64,000 bases of DNA from assembly GCA_020161775.1 (NCBI GenBank), contig JAIUOW010000006.1, positions 124,001-188,000 on the forward strand. The letters are read 5' to 3'. This DNA is from Pseudomonadota bacterium. GTDB taxonomy: Bacteria; Pseudomonadota; Gammaproteobacteria; Burkholderiales; Burkholderiaceae_C. Positions within the stretch are counted from its first letter, which is position 1; each line of letters opens with the position of its first letter. Positions 54,401 to 61,833 of the stretch are shown here, in pieces. The notes below the pieces were generated by a model. That model was given only the letters and a program-made list of their open reading frames with translations, searched no databases and had not been told where the DNA came from. Made by a program: the position numbers and the translations under genes.

Positions 54401-54907
54401 TCAGGCGTATGCTTTCGCCAGCTCAGCGCCGAAAGGCTCCAGGATGGCCAGCAGCGCCGGCACATGCTTGGGATGCTTCGTCTGCGCAAACTGGGCCAGG
54501 CGCTGCAGCACGTCCAGACCGATGGCCTGCTTGTTCAGCTCAGGCGCCAGCCGCTTGAAGCTGTTCATGGTCTTGTTCAGGCTGTCGCCCATGCTGGCCA
54601 GAATCTCGGCGCGCTGCATGGCAGACAGCTCCTTGCTGTCACTGTTCTTGAGCAGGTCCATCGTGGCTTGGTGCTGCACCAGGTAGTCCTCCAGCAGGCG
54701 CTTGGCCAGGTTGCTGAAGGTCTCGTCGCCCATCGCCACGGCCGTGCGCGCGGTGTCCCAGTCGTCACCCTGGTCGGCCGCGTCTTGCTTCCAGCGGTTG
54801 GCGGTGCTGCGGGGCACGCCCAGCTTCTTGCAGGCGGCATCCATCGCCAGCCGCTGGTAAACGTAGAGGCTGCGAAGTTGGGTGCGCTTCTCGGTTGCGT
54901 GGGCCAT
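54401..54907 (-). CDS. DUF1804-type terminase small subunit
   Basis: A 168-residue protein matching the DUF1804 family of Mu-like phages. An N-terminal helix-turn-helix (AMDAACKKLGVPRSTANRWKQDA) recognises DNA, and helical segments follow (FSNLAKRLLEDYLVQHQATMDLL, LNKTMNSFKRLAPELNKQA). The ATG at 54907 (MAHATEKRTQLRSLYVYQ) is preferred because it follows the upstream stop by 4 bp. It works with the large terminase to start packaging. Confidence 0.85.
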   Translation of the reverse strand: MAHATEKRTQLRSLYVYQRLAMDAACKKLGVPRSTANRWKQDAADQGDDWDTARTAVAMGDETFSNLAKRLLEDYLVQHQATMDLLKNSDSKELSAMQRAEILASMGDSLNKTMNSFKRLAPELNKQAIGLDVLQRLAQFAQTKHPKHVPALLAILEPFGAELAKAYA

Positions 54908-54911
54908 CGAG

Positions 54912-55199
54912 TTACTGGCCGCCGAAGCGCGCGGACCACCAGGCTTTGCCACCCTCGACGATCAACGCAACGCCCAGGGCCATCGCCCCGCCCGACGCAG
55001 CGCCCAGCACGGCCGCCCGCTGCTCCAGATGGCGCACGCGGCTGTCCAGGGTGAGCAGCTGCTCGGCCTGGGTGTCCAGGCGCTCATTGACGCCGGCCAT
55101 CTGCAGGTTGAGCTGATCTTTCAGGCCGTCGAGCTTGCCGTCGATCTTGCCGAGCAGGATCAGCTCGTCGCGTTGGAAGCCATCATCATTGTTGGACAT
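54912..55199 (-). CDS. Coiled-coil plus C-terminal TM protein (XhlA-like)
   Basis: A 95-residue protein with an N-terminal coiled coil (LLGKIDGKLDGLKDQLNLQM, LDTQAEQLLTLDSRVRHLEQ) and one C-terminal hydrophobic segment (AVLGAASGGAMALGVALIVEG). The layout resembles XhlA-type hemolysin/holin accessory proteins. It overlaps the end of the Rz gene, so it belongs to the lysis cassette. A role as holin or lysis accessory is inferred. Confidence 0.6.
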   Translation of the reverse strand: MSNNDDGFQRDELILLGKIDGKLDGLKDQLNLQMAGVNERLDTQAEQLLTLDSRVRHLEQRAAVLGAASGGAMALGVALIVEGGKAWWSARFGGQ

Positions 55200-55827
55200 T
55201 GGTTTTCTTTCCCTGGAGAAACTCGATCAGATGGCGGTACCTGGTGCGGTCTTCCGCGCAGGACTTGGCGTTGGCGATGTGGTTGTCCCAGGCGTCGTCG
55301 GCGTTGAGGCCTGAGCTTTCGGCACAAGCAGGATCGGCTTCGCTGGCAGCTGCATCAGTGCCGCAGGCACCGGCGGGAGTGTTCCCCCCTGCGAGGGCGC
55401 TGTTCCACATCCAGATAGCGCCCAGGTTGAAAGGAGGAGGCTCAGCGTCCACCTCCAGCTGTACGACGACGCACCCCGGCGCCGGGGCCTCTTCTGTGGG
55501 GTCTGCTGCAGGGGCTGTGCCTGCAACTGCCACAGGTGGCGCCACGCGCGGCGCAGCATAGAGGCCGCTGCGCGCACGAAACTGTTTGAAGCTGTCATCA
55601 AGCTGGCCATAGCGTTCTTCCTGGTCGCGGTGTTCGTTGAGGTAGTTGGTGCTGGCCTTGTCGCCACGCGCGACTTCAGCCTCGTACTGTTGGCGCTGCT
55701 GCTCGCGCTCCTTTGCCTGTTTGGCTTCCCAGGCGTTGTCTGTAACGGTGTGGCCTGCCCAGCCACCTGCGCTCAGCAGGGCGGCTGCGGCGGCGACAAG
55801 CACAAGGGCGCGGGCGGCTGGCGTCAT
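55186..55827 (-). CDS. Rz-like i-spanin
   Basis: A 213-residue inner-membrane spanin: one N-terminal TM (ALVLVAAAAALLSAGGWAG), then a periplasmic helix rich in Gln/Glu/Arg (WEAKQAKEREQQRQQYEAEV) and a C-terminal segment containing CAEDRTRYRHLIEFLQ. The ATG at 55827 overlaps the endolysin stop (ATGA). With Rz1, nested in another frame, it fuses inner and outer membranes at lysis. It is longer than lambda Rz (153 residues) because of a Pro/Ala-rich insert that covers the Rz1 frame. Confidence 0.85.
   Translation of the reverse strand: MTPAARALVLVAAAAALLSAGGWAGHTVTDNAWEAKQAKEREQQRQQYEAEVARGDKASTNYLNEHRDQEERYGQLDDSFKQFRARSGLYAAPRVAPPVAVAGTAPAADPTEEAPAPGCVVVQLEVDAEPPPFNLGAIWMWNSALAGGNTPAGACGTDAAASEADPACAESSGLNADDAWDNHIANAKSCAEDRTRYRHLIEFLQGKKTNVQQ
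55227..55559 (-). CDS. Rz1-like o-spanin lipoprotein nested in Rz
   Basis: Read in another frame within Rz, with an ATG at 55559 as the nearest standard start. It has a hydrophobic signal segment (WRWTLSLLLSTWALSGC) ending in the lipobox LSGC, with the lipidated Cys at 55409-55407. The mature part of about 60 residues is proline-rich (PPVPAALMQLPAKPILLVP, PTPSPARK), the Rz1 hallmark. The N-terminal extension from the ATG is long and basic; a closer non-ATG start is possible. Confidence 0.75.
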   Translation of the reverse strand: MLRRAWRHLWQLQAQPLQQTPQKRPRRRGASSYSWRWTLSLLLSTWALSGCGTAPSQGGTLPPVPAALMQLPAKPILLVPKAQASTPTTPGTTTSPTPSPARKTAPGTAI

Positions 55828-56429
55828 CACTGCACCGCCATGCACTTCTGGTGCCGTTCGAGCTGGCGGGTCCAGACACCCATACACACTCGGTTGCCCG
55901 GCGTGCTGCAATCGAACTCCCAGCGCAGCACATTCCCCGCAGCGTCCTTGCGACTGGGCACCCACCCAGCCCCTTCCTTACGGGCGCTGGTCATCTTTCG
56001 GTACTGGAGCAGCGCGTCGCACGCGGCCACATACTCGCCGGCGCGGAGATGCCGCAGCATGTCAGACCCTTTCCACGCGCCGATTCCGAACTGGTAGCGC
56101 CAGTCGTAATACACCTCGTACTCAGCCGGGTGCAGCTCAACGCCCACAAGCGTGGCCTTCATCTCAGCGTCGGCCTTTTGCAGATACAGCAGCGTGCGCT
56201 GCAGCGCCTTGACCGGCGTTGTGGTGTCACCCAGTCGCACCGGTCTGCCGTCCGCGTGGGTGGTGTTGCCAAAGCCCAGCGTGGGCTTGTCGCCCTGGGC
56301 CGGGATGCAGGCGGGGTTGCAGTAGCCCTCATTCACAATCACTCCGACCAGGAGCGATGCCGGAATGGCAATTGATGCGACCAGGGTACGGCTGACCCGG
56401 CCCAGTTGGCGCCACCACCCCAAAGTCAT
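55827..56429 (-). CDS. Phage lysozyme (GH24 endolysin)
   Basis: A 200-residue muramidase with an N-terminal hydrophobic segment (LVASIAIPASLLVGVIV), probably a signal-anchor-release or signal sequence, followed by NEGYCNPACIPAQGDKPTLG and FGNTTHADGRPVRLGDTTTP. Glu34 is the likely catalytic acid. The GAWKGSDMLRHLRAGEYVAACDALLQY block is typical of the family. Several Cys (37, 41 and C-terminal ones) may form disulfides or control activation. It overlaps both the 67-residue protein and Rz by 4 bp. Confidence 0.9.
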   Translation of the reverse strand: MTLGWWRQLGRVSRTLVASIAIPASLLVGVIVNEGYCNPACIPAQGDKPTLGFGNTTHADGRPVRLGDTTTPVKALQRTLLYLQKADAEMKATLVGVELHPAEYEVYYDWRYQFGIGAWKGSDMLRHLRAGEYVAACDALLQYRKMTSARKEGAGWVPSRKDAAGNVLRWEFDCSTPGNRVCMGVWTRQLERHQKCMAVQ

Positions 56430-56629
56430 TTAGAACCTCCTTGAGCAGCCAGAGATTCTTCAAGCGCGGATGAAGTGGCGAGCCTCGCCGTCATGTAGGC
56501 AGCCTTGGCTCCAGCCCCAACAACCTCTGCGCTGGAAAGCGGGGCATTGGCCTCCGCCCATGCTTGCGCAGCCACCAGGCCGACTTCATGCGCCTGGTGC
56601 TCAACGAGTGCGGGGGTGATGTTTTCCAT
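56426..56629 (-). CDS. Small Ala-rich phage protein (67 aa) ahead of the endolysin
   Basis: A 67-residue soluble, Ala-rich helical protein (LVEHQAHEVGLVAAQAWAEA, AEVVGAGAKAAYMTARLATS). It is the first gene after terminator copy 2, and its stop overlaps the endolysin start. A small hairpin (CCCCG/CGGGG) lies just upstream of its ATG. No TM or family recognised. Confidence 0.55.
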   Translation of the reverse strand: MENITPALVEHQAHEVGLVAAQAWAEANAPLSSAEVVGAGAKAAYMTARLATSSALEESLAAQGGSK

Positions 56630-56664
56630 CCCCCGGACTTTGCGGGGATAGGCCCAAAAAACTA

Positions 56665-56684
56665 AGGCCGACGCGTGTCGGCCT
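56665..56684 (-). terminator. Terminator palindrome, copy 2
   Basis: A 20-bp near-perfect palindrome (AGGCCGACGCGTGTCGGCCT). Read leftward it is followed by TAGTTTTTTGGG, a good intrinsic terminator. It lies just past the HNH gene and separates the repressor-membrane protein-HNH unit from the lysis-head genes. Confidence 0.8.
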
Positions 56685-56706
56685 CAATGCAGGGTGTTTC
56701 CTTTTT

Positions 56707-57018
56707 TCAGGGTAGCACAGGCGTGTGGGCACGCCTCTTGAGCCGCCGGCATTCACGGATATCGACCGCTGTCTTGAATCGGTGATCGTCCTCGGACAGC
56801 CAGTGCATGTTGCTGCGTCGATCTTCACCGCCCAGGCATAAAGCCTTGATGTGGTCCACGTGCCAGCCAGGGCACGCGCCACGGCGCTGGCCCGTCGAGG
56901 GGCAGGGGTTCTCGCGCTTGAAGGCAGCGACCTCTGCAGCCGAGCGTTCGATGCGAGGGTGGGCGGGCAGGCAGAAGGCGAGCGCCAGGCAGAGGGCCAG
57001 CGTCCGCGCAAGCCTCAT
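56707..57018 (-). CDS. HNH endonuclease with signal peptide
   Basis: A 103-residue protein with an N-terminal signal sequence (RLARTLALCLALAFCLPAH) and a compact HNH domain: HVDHIKALCLGGED near 53-66, Asn70 in RRSNMHW and His79 in SEDDHRFK. The paired Cys39/Cys49 flank an NPCPSTGQRRGACPG loop common to this subgroup. Export would place the nuclease in the periplasm. Its ATG overlaps the stop of the two-TM gene, and terminator copy 2 follows immediately, so it seems to be transcribed with the repressor. Superinfection defence or a role in packaging are both possible. Confidence 0.82.
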   Translation of the reverse strand: MRLARTLALCLALAFCLPAHPRIERSAAEVAAFKRENPCPSTGQRRGACPGWHVDHIKALCLGGEDRRSNMHWLSEDDHRFKTAVDIRECRRLKRRAHTPVLP

Positions 57019-57251
57019 TGATCGAGAACTTGTCTAGCTACCTTGTCGCGAGCGGCGTCTTCAATGGCCCGACCACCGGCGAATAGAGCGCCGATCACGA
57101 TAGCGATGTACACCCACCACGGCGCCGCCGGGAAAAAGAACCAAACACCCGCACAAACGACCAAGCCCAGCAGGAAACTAGTCAAGGTGATGCGTTCTGA
57201 AGGCTTCATCTTTTTCTCCGGGGGATACAGATGGTCAAAGTTTTCTTTCAT
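57015..57251 (-). CDS. Two-TM membrane protein (holin-like or immunity-related)
   Basis: A 78-residue protein with a charged N-terminus (MKENFDHLYPPEKKMKPSER), two hydrophobic segments (LTSFLLGLVVCAGVWFFFP and WWVYIAIVIGALFAG) and an acidic/basic C-terminus. AGGAGG lies 4 nt before the ATG at 57251. It starts 8 bp after the repressor stop and overlaps the HNH start. Size and topology fit a class II holin; linkage to the repressor instead suggests expression in the lysogen. Confidence 0.7.
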   Translation of the reverse strand: MKENFDHLYPPEKKMKPSERITLTSFLLGLVVCAGVWFFFPAAPWWVYIAIVIGALFAGGRAIEDAARDKVARQVLDQ

Positions 57252-57259
57252 GCAACCTC

Positions 57260-58030
57260 CTACTTGATGTTGATGCCACCCCAACGTACCCGGCCGATGA
57301 TCGCAAAGTCTCGGTCTTCTTCTTCCGTCGCTCGAATCTCAAAAGACTCGTAATCGGAGTTCAGGCTCCGAATCTTGAACACCCGCCCCGGTAGCCGCTG
57401 CACCTGCTTGACGAGCAGCGCCTCGTCGAGACGAATCACATGGATGCCGTCGCTGAACATTTCACTGCCAGCCCTCAAGTCCACCAGAACCGTATCGCCC
57501 GAGCTTAGGCGCGGCTCCATTGAGTCACCCACTACCGAAATCAGCGCTATCGCGTCATGCGATATGCCCAAGTCGCCTCGTATGTAACTCTGATCAAAGG
57601 GCCTCATGGCCTTTACCAACTCGATCTGATTGAACAGCTCGCGCACGCCAGCTGACGCCTGGATATCGAAATGCGGCACGTACACAAAAGGGTGTTGAGA
57701 GACTGCAGTGATAGCCGGGGAAACTAACAGATCACCGCCAGCGTCCGAGGAAAAGGCGGAGAGCTGTCTGGGAGAGAGGCCTAGCCCACGCGCTAGAGCA
57801 ATCAAATGCTCGGAACTCGGGTCCATCTCACCGCGCTCTATGCGTCCGATCGTGTTTGGATGCAGCCCACTCTTCCTGTGAAGGTGGCCGATCGTCAGAC
57901 CTGACCTCTTACGCGCCGCCCGCACACGTTCACCCTGAGCAATGCGCAGCTCTTCTGCGAGCGCTTTGTCGTCAGAAGAGATTCCTTCAGTCGAAGAGGA
58001 ATCGTCGCCGATCCCCGTAGCTGTGTTCAC
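57260..58030 (-). CDS. S24-family phage repressor (CI/LexA-like)
   Basis: A 256-residue repressor read from a GTG. The XRE-type helix-turn-helix is SGLTIGHLHRKSGLHPNTIGRIERGE (43-68). The C-terminal LexA-type peptidase domain has Ser170 in VVGDSMEP and Lys208 in ALLVKQV, with an Ala127-Gly128 bond (QASAGV) as the likely self-cleavage site. RecA-stimulated cleavage would make the prophage SOS-inducible, unlike Mu itself, whose repressor is not of this family. It faces the early operon across the operators at 58031-58198. Confidence 0.93.
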   Translation of the reverse strand: MNTATGIGDDSSSTEGISSDDKALAEELRIAQGERVRAARKRSGLTIGHLHRKSGLHPNTIGRIERGEMDPSSEHLIALARGLGLSPRQLSAFSSDAGGDLLVSPAITAVSQHPFVYVPHFDIQASAGVRELFNQIELVKAMRPFDQSYIRGDLGISHDAIALISVVGDSMEPRLSSGDTVLVDLRAGSEMFSDGIHVIRLDEALLVKQVQRLPGRVFKIRSLNSDYESFEIRATEEEDRDFAIIGRVRWGGINIK

Positions 58031-58198
58031 TGCAAACCCAAATTGTGATGTTCATCGCAATTATCGCGCGGCACCGGGTTTGCGTGGCCTGTTATGCCAC
58101 CCCGCAATCAGGTCTTGGGTTAATAAATCACAAAAGGGGTTGCGAAAACCCAATTTGTGCGTATCATCGCGATGAATAACCCAAATACAGGTGATTTA
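58031..58198. promoter_or_regulatory. Operator region between repressor and early operon
   Basis: AACCCAA occurs at 58035, 58147 and 58178, and inverted (TTGGGTT) at 58115. Two longer direct repeats, 58036-58058 and 58148-58170, agree at 18 of 23 positions and both end TCATCGC. A perfect palindrome TCATCGCGATGA lies at 58164-58175. A GATAAT box on the minus strand (58065-58060) could be the repressor -10. This is the expected site for repressor and Ner binding. Confidence 0.75.
58140..58167 (+). promoter_or_regulatory. Early rightward promoter
   Basis: A -35 TTGCGA (58140-58145), 16-bp spacer and -10 TATCAT (58162-58167) lie 31 bp before the Ner-like start. The second operator repeat covers the spacer and -10, so repressor binding should block it. 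Confidence 0.55.
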
Positions 58199-58480
58199 AT
58201 GGATTGGCACCCCGCGCAAGTGAAGATGGCCCTCGAAATGGAGGGGACAAATCTCGCAAAACTGGCGAGAGACCACGGATACGCGCACATCAACGACGTT
58301 TTGTCGCGTCACTGGGTTGCCGCCGAACTGATCGTTGCCAAGGCGCTGGGAAAAAAGGCCGAGGAAATCTGGCCGAGCAGATACGCGCGGTCCAGAGAGC
58401 GGGCGAAAGCGCTGACGCGAAATGCGCAGGTTCGCAAGAAATTCGCCGGGGCACTGAAGCAGGCGAGGACGCAGTCATGA
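58199..58480 (+). CDS. Ner-like DNA-binding regulator
   Basis: A 93-residue protein of the Ner/Nlp (SfsB-like) type: MDWHPAQVKMALEMEGTNLAKLARDHG, then VLSRHWVAAELIVAKALGKKAEEIWPSRY, with the WPSRY end of the DNA-binding domain and a basic tail. In Mu, Ner turns down early transcription and the repressor promoter. AGGTGA lies 4 nt before the ATG at 58199. It is the first rightward gene; its stop overlaps the next start. Confidence 0.88.
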   Translation: MDWHPAQVKMALEMEGTNLAKLARDHGYAHINDVLSRHWVAAELIVAKALGKKAEEIWPSRYARSRERAKALTRNAQVRKKFAGALKQARTQS

Positions 58481-58584
58481 AGCCGCGCTTTGTCCTCATC
58501 GCCGAGACGCGGCTTAACGTCGTCGCCATCGGGCTGCACACGCATACCTTCCGCGAAGGTGAAATCGTGCGGGAGGGCGAATGA
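58477..58584 (+). CDS. Very small early protein (35 aa)
   Basis: A 35-codon ORF (MKPRFVLIAETRLNVVAIGL to EIVREGE). Its ATG overlaps the Ner-like stop and its stop overlaps the next start, so it fits exactly in the chain of coupled early genes. No family recognised. The beta-like sequence and perfect junctions favour a real gene. Confidence 0.55.
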   Translation: MKPRFVLIAETRLNVVAIGLHTHTFREGEIVREGE

Positions 58585-58916
58585 TCCACAAGACCATCCC
58601 CCTCAAGTCCGTGCGCGACGCGCTCATGTGCGCGATGGTGCGCAAGTGCAGTGGTCGCCAGTCGATGGACGGCAAGCCTCTGGGCCGCTGCGCCGCGTTT
58701 ACCCAGTACCCGCTGCTGAACATCGCCTGTCGCGAGGCCAAGCGCGGCCACCGGCCTTACCTGCACCAGCCGCATCACTTCGGCCCCATGTCCAAGGGCG
58801 ACATGGAGCGGGTACTGAAAAACGTGCGCTGCGCGGGCCTGGCCGAGGTGCGCCGCACCTGGGGCCAGGGCATGCGGGCAATGGCGGTTGAATTCGCCGA
58901 TGGGGTCATGCGATGA
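58581..58916 (+). CDS. Early phage protein of unknown function (111 aa)
   Basis: A 111-residue basic protein (MIHKTIPLKSVRDALMCAMVR, GKPLGRCAAFTQYPLLNIAC, KGDMERVLKNVRCAGLAEVR). It has four Cys but no clear zinc motif. It overlaps the genes on both sides by 4 bp, directly upstream of the transposase. Perhaps a DNA-binding or transposition accessory protein; no family recognised. Confidence 0.6.
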   Translation: MIHKTIPLKSVRDALMCAMVRKCSGRQSMDGKPLGRCAAFTQYPLLNIACREAKRGHRPYLHQPHHFGPMSKGDMERVLKNVRCAGLAEVRRTWGQGMRAMAVEFADGVMR

Positions 58917-61069
58917 CCTGGCTCACCGCCCGCGAACTCGCCGGTCTTCCCGGCATGCCCGGCTCCGAGCGCCGCACCCGCGACAAGCTGGCCCAGCTGC
59001 AGGTGCCTATGCGCTCCCGCGCTGGCCGGGGCGGTGGTCAGGAATACGACTGCACGGCGCTGCCCGCCGAGACGCGCACGGCCCTGATGATCGACAAGAT
59101 CGCCCAGGCCGCGCCTTTGGTGGCCGCGCATGCCGAGGCGACCGTCCCCGCACAGGTGGCCGCCAACCTTCCCGCCCCCATCACCGCACGCCGTCCGCCC
59201 AGCCAGGCAGACAAGGCCGTCGCCGACGCCCGCGTGATGCTGATCAACCGCCTGGAGGAACTGGCCGGCCTGCAGGGCACCAAGAAGGGCGCGGCCCTGC
59301 TGTCCCTGCAGCTGTCCAGCGGTCAGGCCAGCGCCGAGCTGCAGGCCACGGCCCGCACGGCCAACCAGCGCCCGCGTGATGCATCGGTCAGCCCGCGCAC
59401 CCTGCTGCGCTGGCTCAGCACCCACAGGGCCGAGGGCTGGTGGGGTCTGCTGCCCGCCCAGGCCGACGACACCGGCGCCGAAGTGGGCAACGACGTAGCG
59501 GCGGTGCTGGGCCGGTACCTGAACAAGGACGCCCGGTACCGCAACCTGAGCGCCGCCGCGATGGAGGTGAACGCCGAACTGGGCAACGACCCCGACGCCT
59601 GGCGCAACCTATATGCGCGCGCCCGAAGGGCACTGCCTAAGGTCAATCGCGTGGACCTGATCAAGGCACGCCACTCGGGCGCCGAGCGCGCAGCCAAGCT
59701 GCCCTTCAAGCGCCGCGATACCAGCGTGCTCAAGCCGCTGGACGTGTGGCTGATCGACGGCCACACCTTCAAGGCCAAGGTACGCCACCCCGATCACGGC
59801 GCCCCGTTCGCGCCTGAGGTGACTGTGGTTAAAGATGCCGCCACCCGCCTGATCTGCGGTTGGTCGGTGGCGTTGAGCGAGAACGTGATCGCGGTGGGCG
59901 ATGCCCTGCGGCACGCGGTTGGCCGCTGCGGTAGCCCGGCGATCGTCTACAGCGACAACGGCGCAGGCGAAACCGCCAAGCAGATGGACTGCCCTGTAAC
60001 CGGCATCATCGCGCGCCTGGGCGCCGATCACCGCACCGGCATCGCGGGCCATCCGCAGGGCCACGGCCTGATCGAGCGCGGCTGGCGCACCCACATGATC
60101 AACTGCGCGCGGCAGTTTGGCAGCTACCAGGGCAAGGACGTGGACAGCAACACGCTGCGCAAGGTCAGCGCCGAGCTGGCCAAGGAGCAACGCGCGCTCA
60201 AGCGGGCCGAGTCCACGGGCGAAGTCATCCAGCTCAGCCACAAGGCCCCCACCTGGAAGCAATTCATTGACGCCGTGCAGGTGGCTGTTGACAAGTACAA
60301 CAACGAGCACCGCCACCGCAGCCTGCCCAAGAACGCCCAAGGCAAGCACATGACGCCGGCCGAGGCATGGGCCGCCATGCTCGACACCAGCCTGCAGCAC
60401 AAGCTGGGCGAGTTGGAGCTGCGCATGCTCTTCATGCCGGCCGTGCTGCGCACCGCCAAGCGCGGCGAGGTGACGTTCCTCAATCAGACGTACTTCTCCA
60501 ACGACCTGATGGCCGTGGACGGCGAACAGGTCCGGGTGCATTACGACATCCACGACCCCAACTTCGTGATGGTGTTCAGCACAGACGGCGAGTTCGTCTG
60601 CGAGGCGAAGTGGAACGCCAACCGTATCGACTACTTCCCCAAGCCCGTGGTGCAGATGGCGCGCGAAAAGCGCGTCGATGCGGCCGTCAAGCGGCGCGAG
60701 GGTCAGATCGAACTCGCCAAGCGCGAGCTGCAGGGCACCTACGGCCCTGCCAATGTTTTTGCCCTGCCGGAACCGTCCGCCCCCGTGGTGGTGGTGCCCC
60801 CGCTGGAGGTGCATGTCTCCTCCTCCCCCTCCCTCTTGCTTCCAGAGGCGCAGCCGGTGCAAACCGCTGCGGGCAGGCCTTTCTTTGACACACAGAGCCA
60901 ACGCTACGAGTGGCTCATGTGCAACCGCACCGCCTGGGCTGACGCCGATCACGCATGGGTCAGCGATTACGTCCAGGGCGACGACTACGACGGCCTGCGC
61001 GACTACTTCGCCTCGCGCGGCATCGACTGGCAAGCCACCAACCAAACCACTACGAGGGGAACTGCATGA
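58913..61069 (+). CDS. MuA-like DDE transposase
   Basis: A 718-residue transposase. The N-terminal Mu-type DNA-binding domain (MTWLTARELAGLPGMPGSER) is followed by a helical HTH region with PRTLLRWLSTHRAEGWWGL near 161-179. The catalytic core has Asp282 (VWLIDGHTF), Asp348 (IVYSDNG) and Glu388 (GHGLIERGW), giving spacings of 66 and 40. A Mu-transposase C-terminal beta-barrel (LNQTYFSNDLMAVDGEQVRVHYD) and a Pro-rich then acidic tail follow. It binds the end repeats and performs integration and replicative transposition. Confidence 0.95.
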   Translation: MTWLTARELAGLPGMPGSERRTRDKLAQLQVPMRSRAGRGGGQEYDCTALPAETRTALMIDKIAQAAPLVAAHAEATVPAQVAANLPAPITARRPPSQADKAVADARVMLINRLEELAGLQGTKKGAALLSLQLSSGQASAELQATARTANQRPRDASVSPRTLLRWLSTHRAEGWWGLLPAQADDTGAEVGNDVAAVLGRYLNKDARYRNLSAAAMEVNAELGNDPDAWRNLYARARRALPKVNRVDLIKARHSGAERAAKLPFKRRDTSVLKPLDVWLIDGHTFKAKVRHPDHGAPFAPEVTVVKDAATRLICGWSVALSENVIAVGDALRHAVGRCGSPAIVYSDNGAGETAKQMDCPVTGIIARLGADHRTGIAGHPQGHGLIERGWRTHMINCARQFGSYQGKDVDSNTLRKVSAELAKEQRALKRAESTGEVIQLSHKAPTWKQFIDAVQVAVDKYNNEHRHRSLPKNAQGKHMTPAEAWAAMLDTSLQHKLGELELRMLFMPAVLRTAKRGEVTFLNQTYFSNDLMAVDGEQVRVHYDIHDPNFVMVFSTDGEFVCEAKWNANRIDYFPKPVVQMAREKRVDAAVKRREGQIELAKRELQGTYGPANVFALPEPSAPVVVVPPLEVHVSSSPSLLLPEAQPVQTAAGRPFFDTQSQRYEWLMCNRTAWADADHAWVSDYVQGDDYDGLRDYFASRGIDWQATNQTTTRGTA

Positions 61070-61833
61070 AGCCTGGGTTCGTTCAAACAGAAAACTTCCG
61101 CCGCCTGAAGGACGCCGAGAAGCTGGTCGCCCGCCGGGGCGCCAGCGAGGCCGGCCTGGTCATCGTGCGCGGTGTCTTCGGCGTCGGCAAGTCCAAGCTC
61201 ACCGAGCGCTGGGCGGCCGAGAGCGGCTACGTGTTCATCCGCGCCAAGGAGACTTACACCAAGCGCGCCCTGCTGGACGAGCTGGCCGACGCAATGGGCC
61301 TGGCCAAGGGCGGGCGCAACATCGAGGTGCAGGGGCGGATCATCGCCAAGGTCGGCGTTGACATGGTGCCGATCATCGTGGACGAAGCCGACCACCTGGT
61401 GCGCAGCACGGCCAGCCTGCTTGAAGTCTTGCGCGACATCACCGACGTGACGGGCTGCATGTGCTTCCTGGTCGGCATGGAGCACTTCCCCATGAAGGTC
61501 GCGCGTTATGGCCACATCGCCAGCCGCGTGGCCAAGGTGGTCGAGTTCGAGACGCTGTCGATCGGCGACATCCGCGCCACGGTGAACGCCAAGGCCTCGC
61601 TGGGCTCCGAACCGAATGCCCCCGCACTGCCGATGGACGAGGACGTGGTGGCCGAGATCCACAAGCAGTGCTCTGGCCGCATGCGCCTGGCGCTGAACGC
61701 GATCGCCAACATTGAGGGCTGGGCGCACGCCAACGGCTGGAAGAAGGTCACCCTGGCCGACATCAAGGGCAAGGCCCTGTGCACCGAGTTCAGCGGCAAG
61801 CCGCTGGGCGTCTCGGCCAACCGCGTCAAGTAA
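61066..61833 (+). CDS. MuB-like transposition ATPase (AAA)
   Basis: A 255-residue AAA ATPase with Walker A VFGVGKSKL near 38-45 (38-46), a Walker B VPIIVDEADHLVRS, and sensor-type VTGCMCFLVGMEHFP. It lacks the long N-terminal HTH extension of MuB, like the shorter B proteins of BcepMu-type phages. It captures target DNA, stimulates the transposase and gives target immunity. Its ATG overlaps the transposase stop. Confidence 0.92.
   Translation: MKPGFVQTENFRRLKDAEKLVARRGASEAGLVIVRGVFGVGKSKLTERWAAESGYVFIRAKETYTKRALLDELADAMGLAKGGRNIEVQGRIIAKVGVDMVPIIVDEADHLVRSTASLLEVLRDITDVTGCMCFLVGMEHFPMKVARYGHIASRVAKVVEFETLSIGDIRATVNAKASLGSEPNAPALPMDEDVVAEIHKQCSGRMRLALNAIANIEGWAHANGWKKVTLADIKGKALCTEFSGKPLGVSANRVK

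Noticed and set aside
58204-58211. A TTGGCACC match inside the Ner-like gene as an internal transposase site
   Set aside because: Only a partial match to the end repeat and it encodes ordinary residues; a single hit of this length is expected by chance.
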